64,000 nt of DNA from the NCBI GenBank assembly GCA_036322835.1, contig AP027304.1:2170001-2234000 (forward strand), written 5' to 3'. Under the pieces are notes generated by a model that did not search any database, was not told where the DNA came from, and worked only from the letters and a program-made list of their open reading frames with translations. Made by a program: the position numbers and the translations under genes. The stretch's first letter is position 1, and each line of letters begins with the position of its first letter. The stretch is from Tenuifilaceae bacterium CYCD. GTDB taxonomy: Bacteria > Bacteroidota > Bacteroidia > Bacteroidales > Tenuifilaceae. Below are positions 43,489 to 52,042 of the stretch, piece by piece.

Positions 43489-46400
43489 ATGACAAAGACA
43501 AAAAAATTTATTTCTTGTGATGGTAACTATGCTGCAGCGCACATTGCTTATATGTTTAGCGAGGTTGCAGCAATTTTCCCCATCACCCCCTCATCAACAA
43601 TGGCTGAGTATGTTGACGAATGGTCGGCATTTGGCCGTAAAAACATTTTTGGTGACACTGTAAAAGTTGCGGAGATGCAGAGCGAGGCTGGTGCTGCTGG
43701 TGCAGTGCATGGCTCATTACAATCGGGTGCATTAACCACAACCTACACAGCATCACAAGGGCTGCTACTCATGATTCCTAACATGTATAAAATAGCTGGT
43801 GAATTACTTCCAGGTGTTTTCCATGTTTCGGCTCGTAGTTTGGCTGCTCAGGCACTTTCAATCTTTGGTGATCATAGCGATGTTATGAGTGCTCGCCAAA
43901 CCGGATTTGCAATGCTCGCTACTGGTAGTGTTCAGGAGGTTATGGATTTAGCAGCTGTTGCTCACTTAGTTTCAATTAAATCTCGCGTACCATTCGTTCA
44001 TTTCTTCGATGGTTTTCGCACATCGCACGAGATCCAGAAAATTGAGATGCTTCAGAATGAAGATTTGGCTCCTCTTGTTGACCAAAAAGCATTACAAGCA
44101 TTCCGAGACAGAGCTCTCAACCCAGAGCATCCAGTAACCCGTGGTACTGCTCAAAATCCTGATATCTACTTCCAATCACGCGAAGCTGCAAATAAATACT
44201 ATGATGCAGTTCCCGATATGGTTGAGGAATACATGAAGGAAATCAACAAGTTAACAGGTCGTGAGTACCACCCATTTGATTACTATGGCGATAAGAATGC
44301 TGAAAATGTGATTGTTGCAATGGGATCGGTTACTGATACTTTAAAGGAAGTTGTTGATCACTTAATGGAAAAAGGCGAGAAGGTTGGTATCGTTTGTGTT
44401 CATCTATACCGTCCATTCTCCGCTAAATATTTCTTCAACGTAATGCCAAAGTCGGTTAAGCGTATCTGCGTTTTAGACCGTACCAAGGAGCCAGGTGCTA
44501 ATGGCGATCCATTGTACTTAGATGTAAAAGATTTATTCTACGGAAAGGAAAACGCTCCTTTGATTATTGGCGGTCGTTACGGTTTGAGTTCAAAGGATAC
44601 TACTCCTGCTCAAATGATTGCTGTTTTCGACAATCTTAAGATGAAGGAGCCCAAAAATCAATTCACTGTTGGTATTGTTGATGATGTTACTTTCAAATCA
44701 CTACCTGTAGGTGCTGAAATTAACCTATCACCCAAGGGAACATTCCAGGCTAAATTCTACGGTTTGGGTTCTGATGGTACCGTAGGTGCTAACAAAAACT
44801 CAATCAAGATTATTGGTGATAACACTGATAAGTATAGCCAAGCTTATTTCGCTTACGATTCAAAGAAATCTGGAGGTATCACTGTATCGCACTTACGCTT
44901 TGGCGATCAACCAATCCGTTCACCCTATTTAGTTAATACACCTGACTTTGTAGCATGCCATGTTCCTTCGTATTTGGGTAAATATGATGTGCTTAAAGGT
45001 TTACGTAAGAATGGTACATTCTTGCTAAATACTATTTGGGATGTTGAAGAAACTAAGGAGAAACTACCAAATTCAATCAAGAAGTATTTAGCAGAAAATA
45101 ACATCAACTTCTACATTATCAATGCCACTAAGATTGCTGAAGAAATTGGTCTAGGAAATCGTACCAACACTATTATGCAGAGCGCTTTCTTCAAGATTGC
45201 AGAGGTAATTCCATACGAAGTTGCCGTTAAACAAATGAAGAAAGCTATTGAGAAATCTTATGGCCGTAAAGGTGAAGAGGTTCTCAAAATGAACTATGCT
45301 GCCGTTGATAAAGGTGGTGAGGCTATAAAGGTTGCAGTTTCTGCAGACTGGGCTAATTTAGTACCCGAAAAACAAGCAAACATTGCAGGAGCACCAGATT
45401 TCATCAACAATGTTGTTAACCCAATCAACATGCAGAAGGGAGATGATCTTCCTGTAAGCGCATTTACTGATCGCGAGGATGGTACTTTCCCTGCAGGTAC
45501 TACACGCTACGAGAAACGCGGAATCGCAGTTCATGTTCCTGAATGGAACGCTGATAATTGTATTCAGTGTAATCAGTGCTCGTACGTGTGTCCTCATGCT
45601 GCTATTCGTCCATTCCTATTAACCGATGAGGAATTGAAAAATGCGCCTGCTGGAACCAAAACCGTTAAAGGTAATGGAGGTACAAAGGAATACAACTTCC
45701 GTATGCAGGTAAGCGTACTGGATTGTACAGGTTGCGGTAACTGCGTAGATGTTTGCCCTGCTAAGACAAAGGCTTTAGAGATGAAACCGCTTGAGAGTCA
45801 AATGACAGAGGCTACTCGTTTCGACTATATGCATGATAAAGTTGGTTATAAAGATGTTCTTGGAAAAGATAAATCTGTTAAGAATAGCCAATTTGCACAA
45901 CCTTTATTCGAGTTTAGCGGTGCTTGCGCAGGTTGCGGCGAGACTCCGTATATTAAGGCAATTACCCAACTTTATGGCGATAGAATGATTGTTGCCAATG
46001 CAACTGGCTGTTCATCAATTTATGGTGGTTCGGCTCCTTCAACTCCATACTGTGCTAATAGCGAAGGTCGTGGTCCTGCTTGGGCTAACTCTTTGTTTGA
46101 GGATAATGCTGAGTACGGTTTTGGTATTGCAACCGGTGTTGAGAAAATGCGTGATCGTATTGCTCAAAAATTGAACGAGGGATTAAATGCAGGACTTGCT
46201 GAATCTGCTAAAGAGGCTGCTAAAGAATGGCTGGCAGGTAGAAGCAATGCGGAGCAATCTAGAGTTGCTACAGCAAAACTTATAGAAGCCCTAGGAAAGG
46301 ATAGCGGTAATCTTGCAAAAGATTTATTAAGCTACAAGCAGTATTTCGAGAAGAAGTCAGTTTGGATCTTCGGTGGTGACGGTTGGGCTTACGATATCGG

Positions 46401-47013
46401 ATACGGTGGATTAGACCACGTTCTTTCTACTGGCGCAGATGTTAACGTTCTAGTTGTTGATACTGAAGTTTACTCAAATACTGGTGGTCAAGCTTCGAAA
46501 TCTACACCTGTTGCTGCTGTGGCTAAATTTGCCGCTTCGGGTAAGAGAGTTCGCAAGAAAGATCTTGGTATGATGGCAATGTCCTATGGTTACGTTTATG
46601 TTGCTCAGGTTGCAATGGGAGCTGATCATAATCAGTACTTCAAAGCAATTAAAGAGGCGGAGGCTTATCCTGGACCATCATTGATTATTGCTTATGCTCC
46701 ATGTATTAACCATGGTATTCGCAAAGGAATGGGGGCTACTCAGAACGAGGCTAAAATGGCTGTTAAGAGTGGTTACTGGCACTTATATCGTTTCAACCCA
46801 TTGCTAGAAGCAGAAGGAAAGAATCCGTTCCAACTTGATTCTAAAGAGCCAGAATGGAATATGTTCCAAGATTTCTTGAAAGGAGAGGTTCGCTATACCT
46901 CACTTCAACTTTCGTTCCCCGATCAAGCTCAGGAATTATTCAAAGCTGCAGAGGAGAATGCAAAGTGGAGATATAACTCCTACAAGAAATTGGCAGGCTC
47001 AGGCAATGAGTAA
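43489..47013 (+). CDS. nifJ: pyruvate:ferredoxin (flavodoxin) oxidoreductase
   Basis: 1174-residue single-chain PFOR that oxidises pyruvate to acetyl-CoA and CO2 with reduction of ferredoxin, central in anaerobic metabolism. Order: domain I (from GNYAAAHIAYMFSEVAAIFPITPSSTMAEYVDEW), domain II, the gamma-like region (SKKSGGITVSHLRFGDQPIRSPYLV), two [4Fe-4S] ferredoxin motifs (CIQCNQCSYVCP near 687-698 and CTGCGNCVDVCP near 746-757), and the thiamine diphosphate domain (CAGCGETPYIKAI, GDGWAYDIGYGGLDHVLSTG, DTEVYSNTGGQASKSTP). Full length with all cofactor sites. Codon usage is noticeably richer in C-ending and optimal codons than its neighbours, as for a highly expressed gene. Monocistronic, with a strong terminator. 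Confidence 0.98.
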   Translation: MTKTKKFISCDGNYAAAHIAYMFSEVAAIFPITPSSTMAEYVDEWSAFGRKNIFGDTVKVAEMQSEAGAAGAVHGSLQSGALTTTYTASQGLLLMIPNMYKIAGELLPGVFHVSARSLAAQALSIFGDHSDVMSARQTGFAMLATGSVQEVMDLAAVAHLVSIKSRVPFVHFFDGFRTSHEIQKIEMLQNEDLAPLVDQKALQAFRDRALNPEHPVTRGTAQNPDIYFQSREAANKYYDAVPDMVEEYMKEINKLTGREYHPFDYYGDKNAENVIVAMGSVTDTLKEVVDHLMEKGEKVGIVCVHLYRPFSAKYFFNVMPKSVKRICVLDRTKEPGANGDPLYLDVKDLFYGKENAPLIIGGRYGLSSKDTTPAQMIAVFDNLKMKEPKNQFTVGIVDDVTFKSLPVGAEINLSPKGTFQAKFYGLGSDGTVGANKNSIKIIGDNTDKYSQAYFAYDSKKSGGITVSHLRFGDQPIRSPYLVNTPDFVACHVPSYLGKYDVLKGLRKNGTFLLNTIWDVEETKEKLPNSIKKYLAENNINFYIINATKIAEEIGLGNRTNTIMQSAFFKIAEVIPYEVAVKQMKKAIEKSYGRKGEEVLKMNYAAVDKGGEAIKVAVSADWANLVPEKQANIAGAPDFINNVVNPINMQKGDDLPVSAFTDREDGTFPAGTTRYEKRGIAVHVPEWNADNCIQCNQCSYVCPHAAIRPFLLTDEELKNAPAGTKTVKGNGGTKEYNFRMQVSVLDCTGCGNCVDVCPAKTKALEMKPLESQMTEATRFDYMHDKVGYKDVLGKDKSVKNSQFAQPLFEFSGACAGCGETPYIKAITQLYGDRMIVANATGCSSIYGGSAPSTPYCANSEGRGPAWANSLFEDNAEYGFGIATGVEKMRDRIAQKLNEGLNAGLAESAKEAAKEWLAGRSNAEQSRVATAKLIEALGKDSGNLAKDLLSYKQYFEKKSVWIFGGDGWAYDIGYGGLDHVLSTGADVNVLVVDTEVYSNTGGQASKSTPVAAVAKFAASGKRVRKKDLGMMAMSYGYVYVAQVAMGADHNQYFKAIKEAEAYPGPSLIIAYAPCINHGIRKGMGATQNEAKMAVKSGYWHLYRFNPLLEAEGKNPFQLDSKEPEWNMFQDFLKGEVRYTSLQLSFPDQAQELFKAAEENAKWRYNSYKKLAGSGNE

Positions 47014-47031
47014 TTAATTTTCATACTATAC

Positions 47032-47063
47032 AAAGGGAGTTGCTTTATGCAACTCCCTTTTTT
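47032..47063 (+). terminator. Rho-independent terminator of nifJ
   Basis: AAAGGGAGTTGC (47032-47043) pairs perfectly with GCAACTCCCTTT (47049-47060) around TTTAT, followed by T-run. Confidence 0.92.
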
Positions 47064-47141
47064 ATTTATGGATATATTTATTACTTTAGCATAGAAGTTT
47101 ATAACTTCAATTGTATTTGTTTGACAACCATTATCTGCAAC

Positions 47142-50093
47142 ATGTCGCGTTTTCGAATCTTATTCATACTCTTTATTCTTGCTCTTAACTATTCAGTTCT
47201 AGGACAGCCGGTTTATAGACATTTAACCGTTGATGAGGGGCTTGCCGCAAGTGAGGTATACCATGTATATCAGGATTCTAAGGGATATATTTGGTTTGCA
47301 ACCAATAATGGGGTAAGTAAGTTTGATGGTTACAGCTTCGAGAATTTTGACCTAGTGTCAGGGTTGGTTGATAATACTGTATTTGAAATTTACGAAGATT
47401 ATAAACATAGAGTTTGGTTTATCCCTTTTTCCGGAAATCTTAGTTACTACGAAGATGGAAAGGTTAAAGAATACCCTTATAACGCCAAGATAAGCCAGCA
47501 TTTCCCTAATAGCCGGGGCCCAATAAAGTTGTCGTTTTATGTCGATTCTTTAGATAATATCTACCTCGGTCTAAAGCAGTTTGGATTGATAACGATAAGC
47601 CCCGAAGGCGTTTATAAGAAAATGGAAAATAAATTCTCCGAAGGAGAAATGGTGTTCAGCGATTTTGGAAATGGCGAGATTCTTACATCAAATCCATTAG
47701 ATGGCACATCGTATACTCTAGTATATTTCGATGATAAGGTGAACTTTAAGTATAGTTTTAAAGAGTTGTTCGGAATGAATCTAGTCCCGTTGTATTCTTT
47801 TGCCCAGAAAGCAAACGATGGTTCTATTTTTATATCGGTTAATGAGCACTTGATTCAATTTAGAAACGGTAAAATTGTTAATAGAGCACCCAGAATCGGC
47901 TCTCTTATTATTTGGATGTGTATAGATGATGACAATAATCTGTGGGCATCTACTTTTGAAGGTGGTGTTTATCTTTTTCCCAACTGTGAAATATCTAAGG
48001 CTCCAGCGCTGGTTTTGCTAAAAGATTTTCAGGTTACTTCTGTTTTAAAGGACAAGGAAGGATCTTGCTGGTTCTCAACCCTTAATGATGGAGTTTTTTA
48101 TGCACCAGACTATAGAATTAAAACGTACTCAAAAGGTAATGGATTAGCAGATGATAGAGTAAATGCAATTTTTTCCGATGGGACAAGAACGTATGTTGGA
48201 TATGAGAAGGGTTTTGTTGATGTAATTAATAATGAGAAAGTAAGGCACTATTCGAATAAACAAAAACTTAATAGCACCACTTATGTTCGATCGATGTATG
48301 GTGACGCATTTGATCAGAAGGTATGGGTTTGCACTTTTGCCGAATTGGGCTATTTCAACAAGGATGTATATACTAAAATTCCAGTTGAAAACACTATGTA
48401 TCCTCGAAAGATTATTAAAAGCAGAACAGGTGGGTATTGGGTTGGTACAGTAAAAGGAATTCGAAAACTCGATAATAACCGAATTACTTATGATTCTCAG
48501 TTAGAGGATGGCTTTGGGGGAATGGTGTTTAGTCTTGTTGAAGATGCCAAAGGTGCGGTTTGGTTAAGTACAATTAATGGTTTATGGAAGTATGATAATG
48601 ATTCCTATCAGTATGTTGGTGATCAGAATATCTTGCTTACACGCGTTAGCCATAGTATGTTTTTTAATCCCTTAGATTCGGCGTTGTGGATAGGTACCAA
48701 TGGAGGTGGAATTGTTATATACTCAAAGCAAGGCAATGTAAGCCAAATTTCAGTTAGGGAGGGCTTGGTCTCCAACTCAATTCATCAACTCTATTATACA
48801 TCAAATAGTGTATGGGTGGCTACTCGTCAGGGATTATCATTTATTCCAAATGTTGAGAATATGGAAATCCATAACTTCACCATTGACGATGGTCTGCCGA
48901 GTAATGAGATCACCTCGGTGTATTCTGATGATCAATATGTATATGTGGGAACAAATAAAGGGTTGGCGATACTAGATGTGGATAAGCTCTCTAGAAATAC
49001 AACCCCCCCCTCTACTTTTATCTCAAAGTTGGTTGTTGACGGGGAGCAAATTTCATTATCAGATACTATTGTGAAATTGAATTATTCGCAAAACACATTG
49101 GATATTTCCTATGTTGGTTTGGCATACCGAAATATGGGGCGACTGCTTTACCGGCATAGAATGATGGGGTTAGACACTAACTGGATTTATTCGAAATCAA
49201 CTAGTTGTTTGTATACCGGTTTAAAGTCTGGAGAGTATCAGTTCGAACTCCAGGCGTTAAATTCAAATGGCGTATGGAGTGCAAAGTCTACGGTTCTTAA
49301 ATTTGTTATAAGCCCACCGTACTGGCATCGAACGTGGTTTGTTACTTTGATCGCATTGCTTTTAACGGGCATACTCTATATAGTTTACATTATAAGGGTG
49401 AAGGAAATGCGTCGCAGAACCGATTTGCAAAACAATGTGAATTTATACAAACAGCAGTCTTTGCGGCAGCAGATGAATCCTCATTTCATATTTAATACGC
49501 TCAACTCCATTCAGTACTATATCCTCGAACGCGATACTATAAGTTCGCACAAGTACCTTACTAAGTTTGCACGCTTAATGCGGATGACACTCGATAACTC
49601 CCAGTCTCCAACAATTCCGTTACGGGACGAATTTGATGCGTTGCAACTCTATTTGGAGCTTGAGGCGTTAAGACTTGAGGGGAAATTTACATTCAATATT
49701 GACTACGGGGGAAACGATGCAATTTTGGACATAAAAATTCCAACGCTACTAATTCAACCATTTGTTGAGAATGCAATTTGGCATGGCATTATGCTTAAGG
49801 AGGAAAAATCAGGTCACGTATCTATTAAGGTGTTAAATGAGTCCAATAGCATAGTCTGCGTTATAGAGGATAATGGGGTAGGTCGGGCAGAGGCCAAAAG
49901 AATCCGAGAACAAAACAGTCGCGTACATAAATCAAGAGGATTTCTAATAACTCAGCAGCGTATAGAACTTTTAAATGCAATGTATCAGGATAAATTTAGC
50001 ATTAAAATTATTGATTTGGTTGATGCTGCAAATACACCGGCTGGAACTCAAGTGAGCATTACAATCCCCAAAATGCTAGGAAATATAGATTGA
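47142..50093 (+). CDS. two-component propeller sensor kinase (LytS/His_kinase type)
   Basis: 983-residue membrane sensor kinase. Signal peptide 1-21 (ending SVLGQ), then a periplasmic seven-bladed-type propeller built of repeats such as DEGLAASEVYHVYQDSKGYIWFATNNGVSKFDG (about 30-62), a Y_Y_Y domain (about 620-725, ending near FVISPPYWHRTW), one membrane helix (about 727-748), and a His_kinase (PF06580-type) region with the phosphorylatable His in RQQMNPHFIFNTLNSIQYYI (about 770-790), followed by a HATPase domain (LLIQPFVENAIWHG, VIEDNGVGRAEA). Such proteins in Bacteroidota often sense glycans or envelope state. Partner is the LytTR regulator 107 nt downstream. The start at 47142 gives a clean signal peptide and avoids overlap with the nifJ terminator. 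Confidence 0.92.
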   Translation: MSRFRILFILFILALNYSVLGQPVYRHLTVDEGLAASEVYHVYQDSKGYIWFATNNGVSKFDGYSFENFDLVSGLVDNTVFEIYEDYKHRVWFIPFSGNLSYYEDGKVKEYPYNAKISQHFPNSRGPIKLSFYVDSLDNIYLGLKQFGLITISPEGVYKKMENKFSEGEMVFSDFGNGEILTSNPLDGTSYTLVYFDDKVNFKYSFKELFGMNLVPLYSFAQKANDGSIFISVNEHLIQFRNGKIVNRAPRIGSLIIWMCIDDDNNLWASTFEGGVYLFPNCEISKAPALVLLKDFQVTSVLKDKEGSCWFSTLNDGVFYAPDYRIKTYSKGNGLADDRVNAIFSDGTRTYVGYEKGFVDVINNEKVRHYSNKQKLNSTTYVRSMYGDAFDQKVWVCTFAELGYFNKDVYTKIPVENTMYPRKIIKSRTGGYWVGTVKGIRKLDNNRITYDSQLEDGFGGMVFSLVEDAKGAVWLSTINGLWKYDNDSYQYVGDQNILLTRVSHSMFFNPLDSALWIGTNGGGIVIYSKQGNVSQISVREGLVSNSIHQLYYTSNSVWVATRQGLSFIPNVENMEIHNFTIDDGLPSNEITSVYSDDQYVYVGTNKGLAILDVDKLSRNTTPPSTFISKLVVDGEQISLSDTIVKLNYSQNTLDISYVGLAYRNMGRLLYRHRMMGLDTNWIYSKSTSCLYTGLKSGEYQFELQALNSNGVWSAKSTVLKFVISPPYWHRTWFVTLIALLLTGILYIVYIIRVKEMRRRTDLQNNVNLYKQQSLRQQMNPHFIFNTLNSIQYYILERDTISSHKYLTKFARLMRMTLDNSQSPTIPLRDEFDALQLYLELEALRLEGKFTFNIDYGGNDAILDIKIPTLLIQPFVENAIWHGIMLKEEKSGHVSIKVLNESNSIVCVIEDNGVGRAEAKRIREQNSRVHKSRGFLITQQRIELLNAMYQDKFSIKIIDLVDAANTPAGTQVSITIPKMLGNID

Positions 50094-50150
50094 GGTATTG
50101 GCAAGTTTTTGAGATGCCTAAATCTGTTTTTGTTTGGAGTGGTGTATCGA

Positions 50151-50183
50151 TTTAAATAAAACCCATCTTTTTTGCTAAATTTG
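50151..50183 (+). promoter_or_regulatory. promoter of LytTR regulator gene
   Basis: TTTA at 50151-50154 and TAAATTTG at 50176-50183, 21 nt apart. Transcription would start near 50190, only about 11 nt before the ATG at 50201, so the message would be nearly leaderless. Confidence 0.5.
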
Positions 50184-50200
50184 CACCATATTTTTGAGTT

Positions 50201-50953
50201 ATGCTTAAAGCGCTTATTGTTGATGATGAAATAGCTTCGGTGCGCACCCTCGAACTGCTCCTTAGTCAATTCGCTAAGGATATCGAAGTGGTTGATGTGG
50301 CCCGTTCCTCGGAAGAGGCATTGGGCAAAGTTAACTTAATTAGGCCCGATATAGTTTTCTTGGACATAGAGATGCCTGGAGGTAGTGGCTTTGATTTTTT
50401 GGAGCGTTGTTCTCATCGCGATTTTGAGGTTATTTTCATCACGGCTTTCGAGCATTATGCGGTAAAGGCATTTAAGTTTAGTGCTATCGATTATCTACTA
50501 AAACCTATCGAGGTTGATGAGCTGGAAACAGCTATTGAGCGAGTATCCAAACGTCGGTACTCTAATTTCGATGGAAGAAAACGGTATTATGCCCTTTTTG
50601 AGAATCTAAAGGCAATCCTCCCTTCTAAATTGGTAGTGGTTATTAATAATAGATCGGAATGTATCGACCTTAAGGATGTTGTCTATTTTGAGAACTCTCC
50701 ACATGGTTCTATTGCCGTTCGGGAGAATGAGGAGATAATGAAGGTTGACAATAAATTAAGGGATTTGGAGGAAATACTCGATTCAAAGAACTTTATACGA
50801 ATCAATGCTAGTCAGTTGGTTAATTTGGCTAGGGTTAAGCACGTTGGAAGGGATGGAAAACTTGATTTAGGGCAAGGTATCTTCCTTTCGGTATCGCACG
50901 ATTACCAAAATTCATTGATTGAGCAACTAGAAGCGTACGTTAATCTAAAATAG
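50201..50953 (+). CDS. LytTR-family response regulator
   Basis: 250-residue regulator. Receiver domain 1-120 with D8-D9 and phospho-acceptor D55 in IVFLDIEMPGGSGFDF, switch Thr in FITAFEHY and Lys in LLKPIEVDE. LytTR DNA-binding domain about 145-250 (VVVINNRSECIDLKDVVYFENSPHGSIAV, FIRINASQLVNLARVKHVGRDG). Probable partner of the propeller kinase just upstream, but with its own promoter. It is followed 5 nt later by ruvX. Confidence 0.95.
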   Translation: MLKALIVDDEIASVRTLELLLSQFAKDIEVVDVARSSEEALGKVNLIRPDIVFLDIEMPGGSGFDFLERCSHRDFEVIFITAFEHYAVKAFKFSAIDYLLKPIEVDELETAIERVSKRRYSNFDGRKRYYALFENLKAILPSKLVVVINNRSECIDLKDVVYFENSPHGSIAVRENEEIMKVDNKLRDLEEILDSKNFIRINASQLVNLARVKHVGRDGKLDLGQGIFLSVSHDYQNSLIEQLEAYVNLK

Positions 50954-50958
50954 TACAA

Positions 50959-51384
50959 GTGTTGGGACGAATTCTTGCTTTGGATATTGGTAGGAAAAGA
51001 ACAGGTGTTGCCGTTACCGATCCATTAAAAATTTTGGCTAATGGGTTAACCACAATCCCCACGCATACCGTTGTTGATTTTATTACAGATTATTTAACTA
51101 GGGAGAATGTTGAGTTGTTGGTGGTTGGGTATCCACTTCAAATGAACAATACTCCGTCCGAAGCTGTTTTGTATATCAATCCGGTGTTGAAACAAATTGT
51201 GAAAGCATTTCCTAATTTACCGGTAAAACAGGTAGATGAACGATTTACTTCCAAGTTGGCTATGCAGGCTATGATTGATGGCGGAATGAAAAAGAAGGAT
51301 AGGCAGAATAAGGCAACTGTTGATACAATAAGTGCAGCAATCATTCTTCAATCCTACCTCGAAAGTTTAAGTTACAAACATTAA
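50959..51384 (+). CDS. ruvX: putative pre-16S rRNA nuclease / Holliday junction resolvase-like protein
   Basis: 141-residue RNase H-fold protein of the YqgF family. [19 protein letters not shown] (about 4-22) has the first catalytic Asp, [12 protein letters not shown] (about 54-65) the second strand, and [16 protein letters not shown] (about 92-107) the Asp-Glu-Arg block. Likely processes the 16S rRNA 5' end. The start codon is GTG at 50959 (TTG at 50962 is possible); no ATG fits. Co-transcribed with def, 7 nt downstream. Confidence 0.92.
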   Translation: MLGRILALDIGRKRTGVAVTDPLKILANGLTTIPTHTVVDFITDYLTRENVELLVVGYPLQMNNTPSEAVLYINPVLKQIVKAFPNLPVKQVDERFTSKLAMQAMIDGGMKKKDRQNKATVDTISAAIILQSYLESLSYKH

Positions 51385-51391
51385 TATAACG

Positions 51392-51946
51392 ATGATTTAT
51401 CCAGTTTACATTTACGGCTCTTCGGTTCTTCGCAAAGTGGCGCAGGATATTACTCCCGATTACCCAAATCTGAAACAATTGGTGAGCGATATGTTCGACA
51501 CGATGTACCAATCCGATGGTGTAGGGTTGGCTGCACCCCAAATTGGCCTTTCTATTAGAGTTTTTGTAATTGATGGGGCTCCGTTTGCCGAAGATGATCC
51601 TAACTTGAAGGATTTTAAAAAAGCGTTTATAAATGCCCATATCATTGAAAGGTTGGATGAGAAGGTGCGGTACAGCGAGGGATGTCTTAGCATTCCCAAC
51701 ATTCATGAAGAGGTTGAACGTGAGAGCAAGGTGCGCATTAGGTATGTTGACGAAAATTTTCAGCCTCACGAGGATGTGTTTGAAGGTACTGCGGCACGAA
51801 TAGTTCAGCACGAGTACGATCATTTGGATGGAATAATGTTTGTTGACAGGTTGTCGCCCATCCGCAGGCAACTCTTAAAATCAAAGTTAACGGCTATATC
51901 TAAAGGAAAGTTTAGTGCCGATTACAAGTATAAAATAACTAAGTAG
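51392..51946 (+). CDS. def: peptide deformylase
   Basis: 184-residue metalloenzyme that removes formyl groups from nascent proteins. All three family motifs are present: [10 protein letters not shown] (about 46-55), EGCLSIP (about 97-103, metal-binding Cys) and QHEYDHLDG (about 137-145, metal-binding His pair and catalytic Glu). Typical length. Followed by a terminator at 51955. Confidence 0.97.
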   Translation: MIYPVYIYGSSVLRKVAQDITPDYPNLKQLVSDMFDTMYQSDGVGLAAPQIGLSIRVFVIDGAPFAEDDPNLKDFKKAFINAHIIERLDEKVRYSEGCLSIPNIHEEVERESKVRIRYVDENFQPHEDVFEGTAARIVQHEYDHLDGIMFVDRLSPIRRQLLKSKLTAISKGKFSADYKYKITK

Positions 51947-51954
51947 TTCATATT

Positions 51955-51987
51955 AAAACACGCAGCAATGCGTGTTTTTCTTTTTTT
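51955..51987 (+). terminator. Rho-independent terminator of def
   Basis: AAAACACGCA (51955-51964) pairs with TGCGTGTTTT (51969-51978) around GCAA; a T-run follows, interrupted by one C. Confidence 0.88.
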
Positions 51988-52042
51988 TGCTCATTTTGTT
52001 GAAAAGTTGTAACTTGATGTTATACTTTAAGTTGCTACAACA

